Positions 44,045 to 52,909 of a stretch of DNA of 64,000 bases are shown one piece after another; within the stretch, counting starts at the first letter, position 1; every line of letters begins with the position of its first letter. The notes under the pieces are model-generated. The model was not told where the DNA came from. It did no database searches and saw nothing but the letters and a program-made list of their open reading frames with translations. Location of the stretch: positions 186,001-250,000 of the forward strand of contig NZ_JAQKQJ010000024.1 in the NCBI RefSeq assembly GCF_029109325.1, given 5' to 3'. The translations under genes were made by a program, and so were the position numbers. Source of the stretch: Nodosilinea sp. PGN35. Its GTDB lineage: Bacteria > Cyanobacteriota > Cyanobacteriia > Phormidesmidales > Phormidesmidaceae.

Positions 44045-44515
44045 ATGCGAGGAGATGAACTTACGTCACGCGGAGGTGCCAAGCATCAAAATAAGAACTG
44101 GATACCGTTTGATCTTCCAGTTCAAACGCGCTTCCTTCATGCCGGATCGGCCCCTTTGGCAAAGGACGGCGGTACTGGATTGCTGTTGAAGTACTCCAAA
44201 GAAGACATAACAGTCGCGGGATTTGCCGATGCCCCCAGTAAGTTCATCCTGGCGTTTGCTCTCCTTGAATTTCCTCCAGGAACACAACTGCCGCCAGAGA
44301 TCACGCTAGCCAAGGCTACTCAAATTCTTTGGTCAAAGGAGGAGATGCCGCATGTATTCGTCTTTACGCTTGATGCCGGCACAAGACTGTGGGCCGAAGG
44401 GGGTGCCATCGCTGCAAATCGGGAAATTGGGATGGCTTTTGATGTTTTATGGTCTAGCTCTCTTGTAGCGGAATATCAAAGGACAAGCTTGGCTAAAGCG
44501 TCGATCGTCTACTGA
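44045..44515 (+). CDS. Uncharacterised protein, possibly acquired
   Basis: A 156-aa soluble protein that I do not recognise. A good AGGAG site lies 5 nt before the ATG. The sequence is mixed alpha/beta with no signal peptide or membrane segment (segments such as GTGLLLKYSKEDITVAGFA and PSKFILAFALLEFPPG). Base composition is lower in GC than the neighbouring genes, and it follows a permease remnant and an AT-rich gap, which suggests transfer. The 3' end overlaps the convergent peptidase gene by 7 nt. Confidence 0.6.
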   Translation: MRGDELTSRGGAKHQNKNWIPFDLPVQTRFLHAGSAPLAKDGGTGLLLKYSKEDITVAGFADAPSKFILAFALLEFPPGTQLPPEITLAKATQILWSKEEMPHVFVFTLDAGTRLWAEGGAIAANREIGMAFDVLWSSSLVAEYQRTSLAKASIVY

Positions 44516-45792
44516 TAAGCGGTAGCTACAGGAGCGACGAATTCCTCTGGCCCCAGCAGTGAAATGTAGGGGGTGTGGAAAAATTCCTGGGCGACGGCTT
44601 CGGCGTCGAGCACCGTCACCGCTGCCACCATGTCTTGAAACTGCTGGTCGTACTCGACCCCCAGCCCCAAAATTTCGTACCAGCCCAGCAGTTGGGCGAT
44701 CTGGGCGTTGGTTTGCTTGCCCAGGGCGTACTGGCCCAGCAGCTTGTTCTTAGCCGCCTGAAGCTCGTCGTCGGAGAGCACCGTCTCTTGCAGCCGTTCT
44801 ACCTCAAAGCGCAGGCCATCTAGGGCGGTGGCGGTATTCTCGGGGGCAGTGCCAATGTAGGCAACAAACTGCGACAGCCCCAGGCGGGTAGGGTAAAAAG
44901 CCGACACATCGTAGGCCAGGCCCCGCTTTTCGCGCAGTTCGACAAACAGGCGGCTGGAGAGGCCGTTGCCCAGGTAGGTGTTGAGCAGCTTGAGGGCGGC
45001 GTAGGCCGGGTGCTTCACCGGGGCCGCTGGGTAGCCCACCATGACGATCGCCTGGTTGGTATCCTGGGCCACCATGGAGCAGGTGGCGGCGGGCGTCACC
45101 GAGGGCAGCGTCAGGGTCGGGGGCGGCATCGCCGGAGCCTGCCAATCCCCCAGCGCTTTTTCAACCTGAGCCAGGGCCGCTTCGGGGCCAATGCGTCCCA
45201 CAATGGTGACCACGACGTTGTCGGGGCGCATGTGCTGGCGATGAAAGTCGCTCAGGGCCTGCTGGGTAATGGCGGCAACCGAAGCCTCGGTGCCAATGCC
45301 GGGCAGGGCGTAGGGGTGCTCGCCGTACATATCCTGGCGGAGGCGGTTGAAGGCGATGGTGAAGGGCTGCTCCTGCATGGAGCGAATCTGCTGGAGGGTG
45401 AGCCGCCGCTCCAGGTCGATTTCGTCGGGGGGAAAGCTGGGCTGCCGCAGCAGGGTGGCGGCCAGGGCAAAAATTTCGGGAAAGTCGGCGGAGACGGTTT
45501 TGAGGCTGATGACGCTGTAGTCGGCGGCGGCATCGGTGCCCAGGCTAGCCCCCACTGACTCAACGGTTTCGGCGATCGCCATCGATGAGAGCGTCTCGGT
45601 GCCTTTGGTCAGCAGCCCCATCAAAAAACTCGCCAGCCCGGCTTCGTGGGGGAGTTCAAAGGCACCGCCAGCGCGAATAAACAGCCTGGCAGAGACAATA
45701 TCAGCAACGGGGTTTTCTAAAACTAGAACCGTCAGGCCATTGGCTAAAACGGTGCGATGCAGGCGCGGCGCTTGAAGAAGAGAAGCTGTCAC
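44509..45792 (-). CDS. M16-family peptidase-like subunit, non-catalytic
   Basis: A 427-aa protein with the M16 two-domain fold (ANGLTVLVLENP, GGAFELPHEAGLASFL). The zinc motif HXXEH is not present at the expected place; the aligned segment reads HEAGLASFLMG. The RGLAYDVSAFY segment typical of the partner-binding half is kept (EKRGLAYDV). It resembles the non-catalytic partner of processing-peptidase heterodimers. The catalytic partner is the next gene upstream (105 nt away), so the two likely form a heterodimer. Confidence 0.85.
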   Translation of the reverse strand: MTASLLQAPRLHRTVLANGLTVLVLENPVADIVSARLFIRAGGAFELPHEAGLASFLMGLLTKGTETLSSMAIAETVESVGASLGTDAAADYSVISLKTVSADFPEIFALAATLLRQPSFPPDEIDLERRLTLQQIRSMQEQPFTIAFNRLRQDMYGEHPYALPGIGTEASVAAITQQALSDFHRQHMRPDNVVVTIVGRIGPEAALAQVEKALGDWQAPAMPPPTLTLPSVTPAATCSMVAQDTNQAIVMVGYPAAPVKHPAYAALKLLNTYLGNGLSSRLFVELREKRGLAYDVSAFYPTRLGLSQFVAYIGTAPENTATALDGLRFEVERLQETVLSDDELQAAKNKLLGQYALGKQTNAQIAQLLGWYEILGLGVEYDQQFQDMVAAVTVLDAEAVAQEFFHTPYISLLGPEEFVAPVATAYQ

Positions 45793-45896
45793 AGGGCAAG
45801 AGGTAGGTTAACGAAGAGAACAAGGGATAATCTGGGCTGCTGTAGATTTGGCAAAGGTGGCGCTGGCCAGTTTAACTATAGTCTGCCCAGGCGGCA

Positions 45897-47183
45897 TCAG
45901 GCCGGACGCAGAATCGTGGACACGTAGCGCAGGGGCGTGAGGTACTGGGCGGCTAGCGGTTGCAGCTGGTCGCTGGTGTAGCGCTTCAGCGTGGGGACGT
46001 AGCTCAAGCAGCGGTCGGCGTTGGCGATGGTGCCGTAGTAGCCGTAGAGGCCCGCCAGCTGCCCTGGAGCTTCGGTGGAAAAGGCGTAGTCATTGCACAG
46101 CAGGCGCTTAGCCCGGTCTAGTTCGGCGTCGGTGATGGGGTGGGCCTCCAGTTCGCTGATGCGATCGCACACGATCGCCTCCACCCGGTCTACATCCTTG
46201 CCGTCGAGCCAGGCCTGGATGGTAAATAGACTGCAATCCCGCTGGAGCGAAAACCCGGCGCTGATGTCCTGCACCAGCTGACGGTCTTCCCGCAGCTCGC
46301 GCACCAGGCGGGACGATCGCCCCTCCGCCAGAATGGCCGCCAGCAGGTCTAGGCCGTAGGCGGTTTCGAGCTGGTCGATGCCGGGGGCCAGCCAGGCCAG
46401 ACACAGGCGCGACTGCTCGAGGCGCGGCAGATGCAGGGTTTCGCGGCGCACCCCCGGCAGGGTAGGGATCGGCGCGATCGCCGCTGCGGGGCAGGGGGGC
46501 GGCGGGGCAAAACCGCGAAAGGCGTGCTTGACCATCGCCACCGTGGGCTCCAGGGGAATGCCCCCGGTGATCACCACCGTCATCTGGTCGGGCTGGTAGT
46601 GGGCCTGGTGAAAGCAGCGCATCTCCTCGGGCGATCGCTGCTGCAAAATTTCCGCCGTGCCCAGCACCGGGCGACCGTAGGGATGGTCTTGGTAGACTAG
46701 CTCCGACATCGCCTGGTAGCCCAGCCAGTCGGGGTCATCCTGGGCCTGGCGAATCTCTTCGAGCACCACCTGCCGCTCGCGGCTAAACTCATCGGCGGGG
46801 ATCGCCGCGTGCAGCAGCAGATCGGCCAGGTAGGGCAGGGTCTGCGCCAGCATATCGGCAGCTATGGTGATGTAAAAGTGGGCGTAGTCGTGGCTGGTGG
46901 CGGCGTTGGTCATGCCCCCCTGGGTTTCGATCGCGTAGTCAAACACCCCCGGCGGCAGCTGATCGGTGCCCTTAAAGATCATGTGCTCTAAAAAGTGGGC
47001 CATGCCCGCCCACTCCGCCGGTTCAGCGATCGCCCCAGCTCTTACCCACACATCGGCCACCACCACGGGCGTGGCCGCAATCTCCTGGTGGATCAGGGTC
47101 AGCCCGTTCTCTAAACGAATTACACTGGCGGGAAAATCAACCGAATTCAACGGCGCAGGCCCTACAAGAAACCACCGAGCCAC
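45897..47183 (-). CDS. M16-family zinc peptidase, catalytic subunit
   Basis: A 428-aa insulinase-like metallopeptidase. The zinc-binding HFLEH motif lies in GMAHFLEHMIFKGTD, with the third ligand in the RERQVVLEEIRQ helix. The C-terminal half has SRLVRELREDRQLVQDISAG. It probably degrades peptides or processes proteins together with the non-catalytic subunit downstream. The frame starts at 47183; the fold begins about 15 residues later (DFPASVIRLENGLT), so a shorter N-terminus is possible. Confidence 0.88.
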   Translation of the reverse strand: MARWFLVGPAPLNSVDFPASVIRLENGLTLIHQEIAATPVVVADVWVRAGAIAEPAEWAGMAHFLEHMIFKGTDQLPPGVFDYAIETQGGMTNAATSHDYAHFYITIAADMLAQTLPYLADLLLHAAIPADEFSRERQVVLEEIRQAQDDPDWLGYQAMSELVYQDHPYGRPVLGTAEILQQRSPEEMRCFHQAHYQPDQMTVVITGGIPLEPTVAMVKHAFRGFAPPPPCPAAAIAPIPTLPGVRRETLHLPRLEQSRLCLAWLAPGIDQLETAYGLDLLAAILAEGRSSRLVRELREDRQLVQDISAGFSLQRDCSLFTIQAWLDGKDVDRVEAIVCDRISELEAHPITDAELDRAKRLLCNDYAFSTEAPGQLAGLYGYYGTIANADRCLSYVPTLKRYTSDQLQPLAAQYLTPLRYVSTILRPA

Positions 47184-47615
47184 CTTGAAACTGATCTGCT
47201 AAGCGATCGCAGCATCGGGGTTTGAGGCTAGCTCTGTTGTCAATACTAGCGCTCAAGTAAGCTAAATCACATTTCAAAAACAATTCCCCCATCCACCGTG
47301 GGCTGACGCCAGGGGGACAGGGGAATGTCAAAAATTTCAAAGGGTCTCACCGCAACGCCGTCTTACCTCAGTTTCCGACCTGGGAAAACCAGGGGGGTGC
47401 CGTGGCATTTGGCTTAAAGTTTCCGAGTACAAGCTCGGTCTACTGCCGCCGATGCAGCTTGGCTCCCGTTCGGAACAAACATAGATCGACAAACATTGTT
47501 GGTAGTCACCAACGCCGTAGTGAGACCTCCCCTACTATAACCAACAGCCCCGGGCAAACCGCAAGGGGAAAACCGATCTTGACCAATCGGCTATCTCTAA
47601 CCGCCGTGATCTAAT
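47184..47615. other. 432-nt intergenic region before the min operon
   Basis: Divergent promoters for the M16 pair and minC are expected here. There is a GCGATCGC site near 47203, a CCAGGGGG-type C/G-rich patch near 47310-47395, and ACCGATC/GACCAATCGG stems just before minC. I see no RNA gene or riboswitch signature. Confidence 0.4.
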
Positions 47616-48638
47616 ATGGCAGCACCGGGCCTGGCCCAGTGTTTTCAACCTCCCCAAACCCCTATGGTTCCTGACGACTCTGCTTCCCTGGCCCTTACCG
47701 AGGCCGCCGCCAACCCAGCGGTGCCCCTAGACAACCCCTCTCCTCCAGCGCAGACAGCCGCTCCAGAGACCTCTACTGCGGTCAATCCTGAGGGCTCAGT
47801 TGCTCCAGAGGCATCTCTAGCGGCCTCCCAAGACACCGCTCCCCCGGTACCTGTGCCGCCCATCGACCCCCGCACCCAGCTGCGGCTGCGCAGCGAGGGC
47901 GATCACCTGGTGCTGCTGATGCCCAACGGCCCCCAGGTCGAGGCCGAAGGCGGTGCCCTGGGGTGGGGAGAGCTGTTGCAGCATTTTAAGCAGCGGCTCA
48001 ACGGCGGCGAGCCCTTTTGGCAGCCCCATACGGTGGTGCACCTGGCCGCCCGCGATCGCCTGCTCGACGCCCGCCAGCTCCAGGCCCTAGATGAAATTCT
48101 CACCGCCGCCCAGCTCACCCTCAAGCGGGTGGCCACCAGCCGTCGCCAGACCGCTATGGCCGCGGTGGCCGCAGGCTACTCGGTCGATCAGCTGGTGGCC
48201 GAAGACACCCTGGTGCAGTCGCCTCTCGCCCCCGGCAAGCCCCTGGCCGAACCGCTGTACCTGCAAACTACCGTGCGGGGCGGGGTCGAAATTCGCCATC
48301 CCGGTACGATTGTGGTGATGGGGGATGCCAACCCCGGCAGCTCGCTGGTGGCCGAAGGCGACATCCTGGTGTGGGGTCGGCTGCGGGGGACGGCCCACGC
48401 GGGGTTTGGGGGCGATCGCAGCCGCTGCATTATGGCCCTGCAAATGCAGCCCACCCAGCTGCGCCTGGCTGACCTGGTGGCCCGTGCTCCCGATGGCCCC
48501 ACCGGGCAATACCTGCCCGAGGTGGCCTACGTGGGCGAGAACGGCATTCGCATTGCCCAGGCCCAGGCCTTTGCCCGCCAGCACTTCAACGCCACCCTCG
48601 AGCAGGGAGCCCAGCTCACCGATGCCTTTAAAGGCTAA
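47616..48638 (+). CDS. minC: Septum site-determining protein MinC
   Basis: An inhibitor of FtsZ assembly that acts with MinD. The 340-aa protein has a Pro/Ala-rich N-terminal segment (residues 1-95) then the MinC N domain. The C-terminal right-handed beta-helix has the motifs VRGGVEIRHPGTIVVMGDANPG and GDILVWGRLRGTAHAG. It is the first gene of minC-minD-minE. Start is ATG 47616; ATG 47664 (MVPDDSASL) is an alternative. Confidence 0.92.
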   Translation: MAAPGLAQCFQPPQTPMVPDDSASLALTEAAANPAVPLDNPSPPAQTAAPETSTAVNPEGSVAPEASLAASQDTAPPVPVPPIDPRTQLRLRSEGDHLVLLMPNGPQVEAEGGALGWGELLQHFKQRLNGGEPFWQPHTVVHLAARDRLLDARQLQALDEILTAAQLTLKRVATSRRQTAMAAVAAGYSVDQLVAEDTLVQSPLAPGKPLAEPLYLQTTVRGGVEIRHPGTIVVMGDANPGSSLVAEGDILVWGRLRGTAHAGFGGDRSRCIMALQMQPTQLRLADLVARAPDGPTGQYLPEVAYVGENGIRIAQAQAFARQHFNATLEQGAQLTDAFKG

Positions 48639-48722
48639 TTCGCAGTCCTCAGCCTGCACCCATGGCGTATGATTAACGGTTGTTTCATTGGGCAGTTGAT
48701 TCTTTAAGGATTGGGTTCGGCC

Positions 48723-49520
48723 ATGACTCGCATCATCGTAATGACCTCGGGCAAAGGGGGCGTCGGTAAGAGCACCTGCACCGCCAACCTGGGCATGGCC
48801 CTGGCCCAGCGCAACCAGCGGGTCGCCGTCGTCGATGCCGACTTTGGCCTGCGCAACCTCGACCTGCTGCTGGGCCTGGAGAACCGCATTGTCTACACTG
48901 CCCTCGACGTGCTGGCGGGCGACTGCACCGTCGAAAAGGCCCTGGTCAAAGACAAGCGCCAGCCGACTCTGGGCCTGCTGGCAGCGGCCCAAAACCGCAA
49001 CAAAGAGGCGATCACCCCCGAGCAGATGAAACAGCTGGTGGCCGGGCTGGCTCCCAGCCACGACTTTATTTTGATCGACTGTCCGGCGGGCATTGAGATG
49101 GGGTTTCAGAATGCGATCGCCCCGGCCAAAGAGGCGATCGTCGTCACCACCCCCGAAATTTCTGCCGTGCGCGACGCCGACCGCGTCATCGGCCTGCTCG
49201 AAGCCAACGATGTCAAATTCACCAAGCTGTTGATCAACCGCATCAAGCCCAAGATGGTGCAAGAAGACCAGATGATGTCGGTGCGCGACGTGCTCGACAT
49301 TCTCGCCGTGCCCCTGCTGGGGGTGGTGCCCGACGACGAGCGGGTGATTGTCTCCTCTAACCGGGGCGAGCCCCTGGTGCTCGACAAGCAGCTCTCCCTG
49401 GCTGGAGTCGCCTTCAACAACGTGGCCCGCCGCCTGCTGGGCGAAGAGGTGCCCCTGATCGATCTCAATGCCACCCACGACGACCTGTTCAGCCGCCTGC
49501 GCCGCTTTTTTCGGGGCTAG
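48723..49520 (+). CDS. minD: Septum site-determining ATPase MinD
   Basis: A membrane-cycling ParA-like ATPase that recruits MinC and is displaced by MinE. 265 aa with the deviant Walker A SGKGGVGKST, VVDADFGLRNLD and FILIDCPAG. The C-terminal LFSRLRRFFRG is the amphipathic membrane-targeting helix. The start is ATG 48723; an in-frame TTG at 48711 directly abuts AAGGA and is less likely. It is 84 nt after minC. Confidence 0.94.
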   Translation: MTRIIVMTSGKGGVGKSTCTANLGMALAQRNQRVAVVDADFGLRNLDLLLGLENRIVYTALDVLAGDCTVEKALVKDKRQPTLGLLAAAQNRNKEAITPEQMKQLVAGLAPSHDFILIDCPAGIEMGFQNAIAPAKEAIVVTTPEISAVRDADRVIGLLEANDVKFTKLLINRIKPKMVQEDQMMSVRDVLDILAVPLLGVVPDDERVIVSSNRGEPLVLDKQLSLAGVAFNNVARRLLGEEVPLIDLNATHDDLFSRLRRFFRG

Positions 49521-49573
49521 GGCCGTTTACTGCCAAGGTGTTTGATGTTTCCTCTACCTAGCCGCCAGTGCCG

Positions 49574-50068
49574 ATGCTAAGTGAACTTCTCGATAAGCTG
49601 TTTAACCGCAGCCGCCCCCTCACCCCCAGGGCCGAGGTCAAGCAGCGGCTACAATTTGTGCTGGCCCACGATCGCGCCGACCTCACCCCCGAGATGGTCG
49701 AAAAAATGCGCCAGGAAATTCTCGAAGTCGTCTCTCGCTACGTCGAACTCGACCAAGAGCACTTAGAATTCACCCTCGAAAGCGACCAGCGGATGACGGC
49801 CCTGATTGCCAACCTGCCCATTCGCCGGGTGCGCCCTGAGCAGCCCCCGGTCGAAGCGGTTGTTCCCCCTGCCGCTGCGCCTGAATCTGATGCCAAACCC
49901 GCGCCTGGGGCCGAAGCTACTGCTACCAGCGTTGAACCCCCTAAAGCTGAACCCGCTGAAACTGAGTCTGCCAAACCTGAGCCCAAAAAGACTGTGGAAC
50001 CCGCAGAATCCACCGAATCTCCGTCGTTCACTGATCCCACAAAACCTGCTGTCCCCAGCGATGAGTAA
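49574..50068 (+). CDS. minE: Cell division topological specificity factor MinE, extended
   Basis: Stimulates MinD ATPase and drives Min oscillation. The conserved part is residues 1-88 (LSELLDKLF membrane helix, RLQFVLAHDRADLTPEMVEKMRQEILEVV, then the beta-strand end LIANLPIRRV). A tail of about 75 residues follows, rich in Pro, Ala, Glu and Lys, absent from standard MinE of 85-100 residues. I start at ATG 49574 (MLSELLDKLF); a GTG at 49568 is in frame. The stop overlaps the next gene by 8 nt. Confidence 0.9.
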   Translation: MLSELLDKLFNRSRPLTPRAEVKQRLQFVLAHDRADLTPEMVEKMRQEILEVVSRYVELDQEHLEFTLESDQRMTALIANLPIRRVRPEQPPVEAVVPPAAAPESDAKPAPGAEATATSVEPPKAEPAETESAKPEPKKTVEPAESTESPSFTDPTKPAVPSDE

Positions 50069-50468
50069 CGCTCCCGAGGCCTGTGATTCTCTGTCCGCCT
50101 GTGTAGAGGCCCTGGCGCTCAACACTATTCAGCGCCACGTATTGATCTGCGCCGACCAGACCAAGCCCAAGTGCTGCGACAAAGCCGAGAGCATCGTCGC
50201 CTGGGACTATCTCAAGAACCGCCTGAAGGAATTGGGGCTCGATCGCCCCACCGCCGATCGCCCCACCTCGGTCTTTCGCACCAAAGCCAACTGCCTGCGG
50301 GTTTGTCATAAAGGGCCTATTCTACTGATCTATCCCGAGGGGGTTTGGTACCACAGCGCCACCCCAGCGGTGATCGAGCGCATTATTCAAGAACACCTGA
50401 TTGGCGGCCAGATCGTTGAGGAGTTTGCGTTCCTGGAACATCCTCTCACCGCTGCGATCGAGCCCTAA
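50061..50468 (+). CDS. (2Fe-2S) thioredoxin-like ferredoxin domain protein
   Basis: A 135-aa protein with the shethna/thioredoxin-like [2Fe-2S] ferredoxin pattern: Cys30 (HVLICADQTKPKCC), Cys38 or Cys39, Cys78 and Cys82 (NCLRVCHKGP), then PEGVWYHSATPAVIERII. It is a probable small electron carrier. The ATG lies inside the end of minE (ATGAG overlap of 8 nt), so it is translationally coupled to the min operon. No division role is known for this family. Confidence 0.85.
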   Translation: MSNAPEACDSLSACVEALALNTIQRHVLICADQTKPKCCDKAESIVAWDYLKNRLKELGLDRPTADRPTSVFRTKANCLRVCHKGPILLIYPEGVWYHSATPAVIERIIQEHLIGGQIVEEFAFLEHPLTAAIEP

Positions 50469-50480
50469 GCTGCGATCGCC

Positions 50481-50936
50481 CTAGCTGCCATTCCTGAGCC
50501 GTAGATGGTGGGTGGTGTGGGGCCAGTGTGGCTCCGGTTTAAACCCCAGGGTCTGATAAAACGCCGTAGCGGCAGCCGTATCCGTGCGCAGGGTCAAAAG
50601 CTGGTAGTGGGGTCGGGCCGCCTCCAACAGGGCCATCACCAGAACCCGCCCAACCCCGCGTCTGCGCCAGGCCGCTCTGACATACACATGTCGCAGTCGG
50701 CCCACGGCTGGATGGTTGAAATACGGGTCACGACTGAGCCCGCCGATGCCAACCATTGCGCCTTCTACAGAAGCCCCCAGCAACACCTCTCCTGGCCGAT
50801 CGAAGCGGTTCAAGCCGCTGCGGTACTCCTCTATTAGCCGCTCCACAAACCGAAAGCCCTCAGTTCGACTCTCTGCGACCAGAGGATGGATGGATGGTAG
50901 CGGATTGGTGCAGATAGCGATGTCAATCGATTCCAT
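50481..50936 (-). CDS. GNAT-family N-acetyltransferase
   Basis: An acetyl-CoA-dependent acyltransferase of about 150 aa. The acetyl-CoA loop RAAWRRRGVGRVLVMALLEAA (RxxGxG/A form) and the C-terminal AATAFYQTLGFKPEP are classic GNAT motifs A and B. The start is uncertain: ATG 50936 (MESIDIAICTNP) fits best, with another at 50963. The upstream frame overlaps the leader of argJ. The substrate is unknown. Confidence 0.78.
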   Translation of the reverse strand: MESIDIAICTNPLPSIHPLVAESRTEGFRFVERLIEEYRSGLNRFDRPGEVLLGASVEGAMVGIGGLSRDPYFNHPAVGRLRHVYVRAAWRRRGVGRVLVMALLEAARPHYQLLTLRTDTAAATAFYQTLGFKPEPHWPHTTHHLRLRNGS

Positions 50937-51015
50937 GCCTGGTATTTGAATGTCCAGCAGCATCCCCACAGAAGCTTGGTATAATCCCCGGCAACACCTA
51001 TGGGGTAACAACAGC

Positions 51016-52257
51016 ATGGCAGACTGGCGGCTGGTTGAGGGGGGCATTACGGCACCCAAAGGATTTCAGGCGGCGGGGATTACCGCAGGGCTCAAACCCT
51101 CCGGTGCGTCCGATCTGGCGCTGATCTATTCCGACTGTGAGGCGATCGCCGCCGGAGTCTTTACCACCAGCCACGTACGCGCCGCCTGCGTTGACTACTG
51201 CCGCCAGCGTCTTGAAGCCCGCCCCAGCGCCCGCGCCATTCTGATCAACGCCGGTCAGGCCAACGCCTGCACCGGCAACCAGGGCTGGGTCGATACGGTC
51301 GAAAGCGCCGCCTCCCTGGGCGCTGCCCTCAACCTGCCCCCCGAGGCCGTGCTGATCGCCTCCACCGGGGTGATCGGCCAGCGGATCAAAATGGAGCAGC
51401 TCAAGGCGGGCATCCCCAAGCTGGTCGAAAGTCTGTCGCCCACCGGCTCCGATGCCGCCGCTGGGGCAATCATTACCACCGACCTGGTGCCCAAATCGGT
51501 GGCGATGGAAACTATGATTGGCGATCGCCCCGTGCGCATCGGCGGCATTGCCAAGGGCTCGGGCATGATTCACCCCAATATGGCCACCATGCTGGCCTTT
51601 GTCACCTGCGACGCCACCGTGTCGCCCACTCTGTGGCAAGACATGCTGCGCCGCGCCGCCGATCGCAGCTTTAACCAGATTACCGTCGATGGCGACAGCA
51701 GCACCAACGACACCCTGATTGCCCTGGCCAACGGCGAGTCGCGTACCCCCGCCATCACCGACGAAGGGGCCGAGGCCGACCAGCTCGAGGCTATGCTCAC
51801 CGCCGTCTGCCAGTACCTGGCCAAGTGCGTCGCCCGCGACGGCGAAGGGGCCACCTGCCTGATCGAAGTCACCGTCACCGGGGCCGTCACCGCCGCCGCC
51901 GCCAGTCAGGTGGCCAAGACCATTGCCGGATCATCCCTGGTGAAAGCAGCCATCTTTGGCCACGACCCCAACTGGGGCCGCATCGCCGCCGCCGCCGGAC
52001 GGGCCGGAGTGACCTTTGACCAAAGCGACCTGCGGGTGCAACTGGGCGAGTTTGTGCTGATGGAGCACGGCCAGCCCCTGGCCTTCGATCGCCCCGCCGC
52101 CAGCGCCTACCTGACGGCAGCCACCCAGGGCGACTACCTCAAAACCGATACCGTCGCTATTCAGGTCAGCATCGGCGACGGCCCCGGCAGCGGCCAGGCC
52201 TGGGGCTGCGATCTGAGCTACGACTACGTCAAAATCAACGCCGAATACACCACCTAA
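51016..52257 (+). CDS. argJ: Bifunctional ornithine acetyltransferase / N-acetylglutamate synthase
   Basis: Transfers acetyl between acetylornithine and glutamate (the cyclic arginine pathway) and can use acetyl-CoA. About 413 aa. The self-cleavage site is in GSGMIHPNMATML, the nucleophile being the Thr of the ATML tetrad. Other motifs: LINAGQANACTGNQG and the C-terminal GDGPGSGQAWGCDLSYDYV. The start is ATG 51016 (MADWRLVEGG); the frame is open to 50950. Its pathway partner argB is at 19.3 kb. Confidence 0.94.
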   Translation: MADWRLVEGGITAPKGFQAAGITAGLKPSGASDLALIYSDCEAIAAGVFTTSHVRAACVDYCRQRLEARPSARAILINAGQANACTGNQGWVDTVESAASLGAALNLPPEAVLIASTGVIGQRIKMEQLKAGIPKLVESLSPTGSDAAAGAIITTDLVPKSVAMETMIGDRPVRIGGIAKGSGMIHPNMATMLAFVTCDATVSPTLWQDMLRRAADRSFNQITVDGDSSTNDTLIALANGESRTPAITDEGAEADQLEAMLTAVCQYLAKCVARDGEGATCLIEVTVTGAVTAAAASQVAKTIAGSSLVKAAIFGHDPNWGRIAAAAGRAGVTFDQSDLRVQLGEFVLMEHGQPLAFDRPAASAYLTAATQGDYLKTDTVAIQVSIGDGPGSGQAWGCDLSYDYVKINAEYTT

Positions 52258-52506
52258 GCCAGCGGGAAGTGAGGCAGAACGGGCCAGAGACCCATATCGT
52301 AGGGGGGCTGGGGCCAGCGAAATGGCCCCGGCGGCAAGTTAGGCTTCCACTGACTGCCATCGCTTGCGTACCCCGGCCCCGCTACGGTAGGGATACTGTA
52401 CCGGCGTTCTAGGGTGCAACGAGATCCTGGCTCAAATTGGGGGTTCTCAACGGGGATGTCGTCTCAGCCATCCATGAACAATCCAGACTGAGTTTTTTCA
52501 GCCATC

Positions 52507-52537
52507 TTGACAGCAGCGCGGCTCGACCTGCTATATT
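52507..52537 (+). promoter_or_regulatory. Putative sigma-70-type promoter of tRNA-Gln
   Basis: TTGACA (52507-52512) and TATATT (52532-52537) with a 19-nt spacer, ending 16 nt before the tRNA. The preceding 250 nt (52258-52506) hold no gene. Confidence 0.65.
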
Positions 52538-52553
52538 ACGAAAGCGATATCAA

Positions 52554-52625
52554 TGGGGTGTCGCCAAGCGGTAAGGCACCGGGTTTTGGTCCCGGCATTC
52601 CTAGGTTCGAATCCTAGCACCCCAG
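52554..52625 (+). tRNA. tRNA-Gln (anticodon TTG)
   Basis: A complete cloverleaf: acceptor TGGGGTG/CACCCCA, D-arm with GCCAAGCGGTAAGGC, anticodon stem CCGGG/CCCGG around TTTTGGT with anticodon TTG, T-arm CTAGG-TTCGAAT-CCTAG. Discriminator G at 52625. CCA is not encoded. 72 nt. Confidence 0.95.
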
Positions 52626-52632
52626 TTTTAAC

Positions 52633-52878
52633 TCACTCATCCTCGTCGTCTTCGTCCTCAATGGCTTGGATGGCGAGGAGAAGTTCTTCTTCCTGAATTT
52701 CAAAGTCGGCTTCGGCAATCTCTCCCATGTCAAAGGCGAGCTGGAGGGCGAGCAGCTGCTTTTGCAGGCTTTCGAGGTCGTTGGTGGCCACGTCGGCCTG
52801 CTCGAGCAGTTTGTTGGCCACCCAGCTGACGCCCTCGATGGGGCCGAGCACGGGGGCAAAGAGCAGTTTGAACAGCAT
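52633..52878 (-). CDS. gvpG: Gas vesicle protein GvpG
   Basis: An 81-aa accessory protein. The N-terminus LFKLLFAPVLGPIEGVSWVANKLLEQAD is diagnostic of GvpG (hydrophobic start then helix). The C-terminus is acidic (IEDEDDEDE). GvpG interacts with GvpF/L-type proteins during early gas-vesicle assembly. It lies just downstream of gvpF on the minus strand and 7 nt from the tRNA-Gln. The start is ATG 52878; the frame extends to 52923 without GvpG character. Confidence 0.9.
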   Translation of the reverse strand: MLFKLLFAPVLGPIEGVSWVANKLLEQADVATNDLESLQKQLLALQLAFDMGEIAEADFEIQEEELLLAIQAIEDEDDEDE

Positions 52879-52909
52879 AGAAAAAGGGGTATTGAGGTGC
52901 AAGGTACAG

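Noticed and set aside
47184..47615. Riboswitch before minC
   Set aside because: No conserved riboswitch core (cobalamin box, THI box, glutamine motif) can be found by eye.
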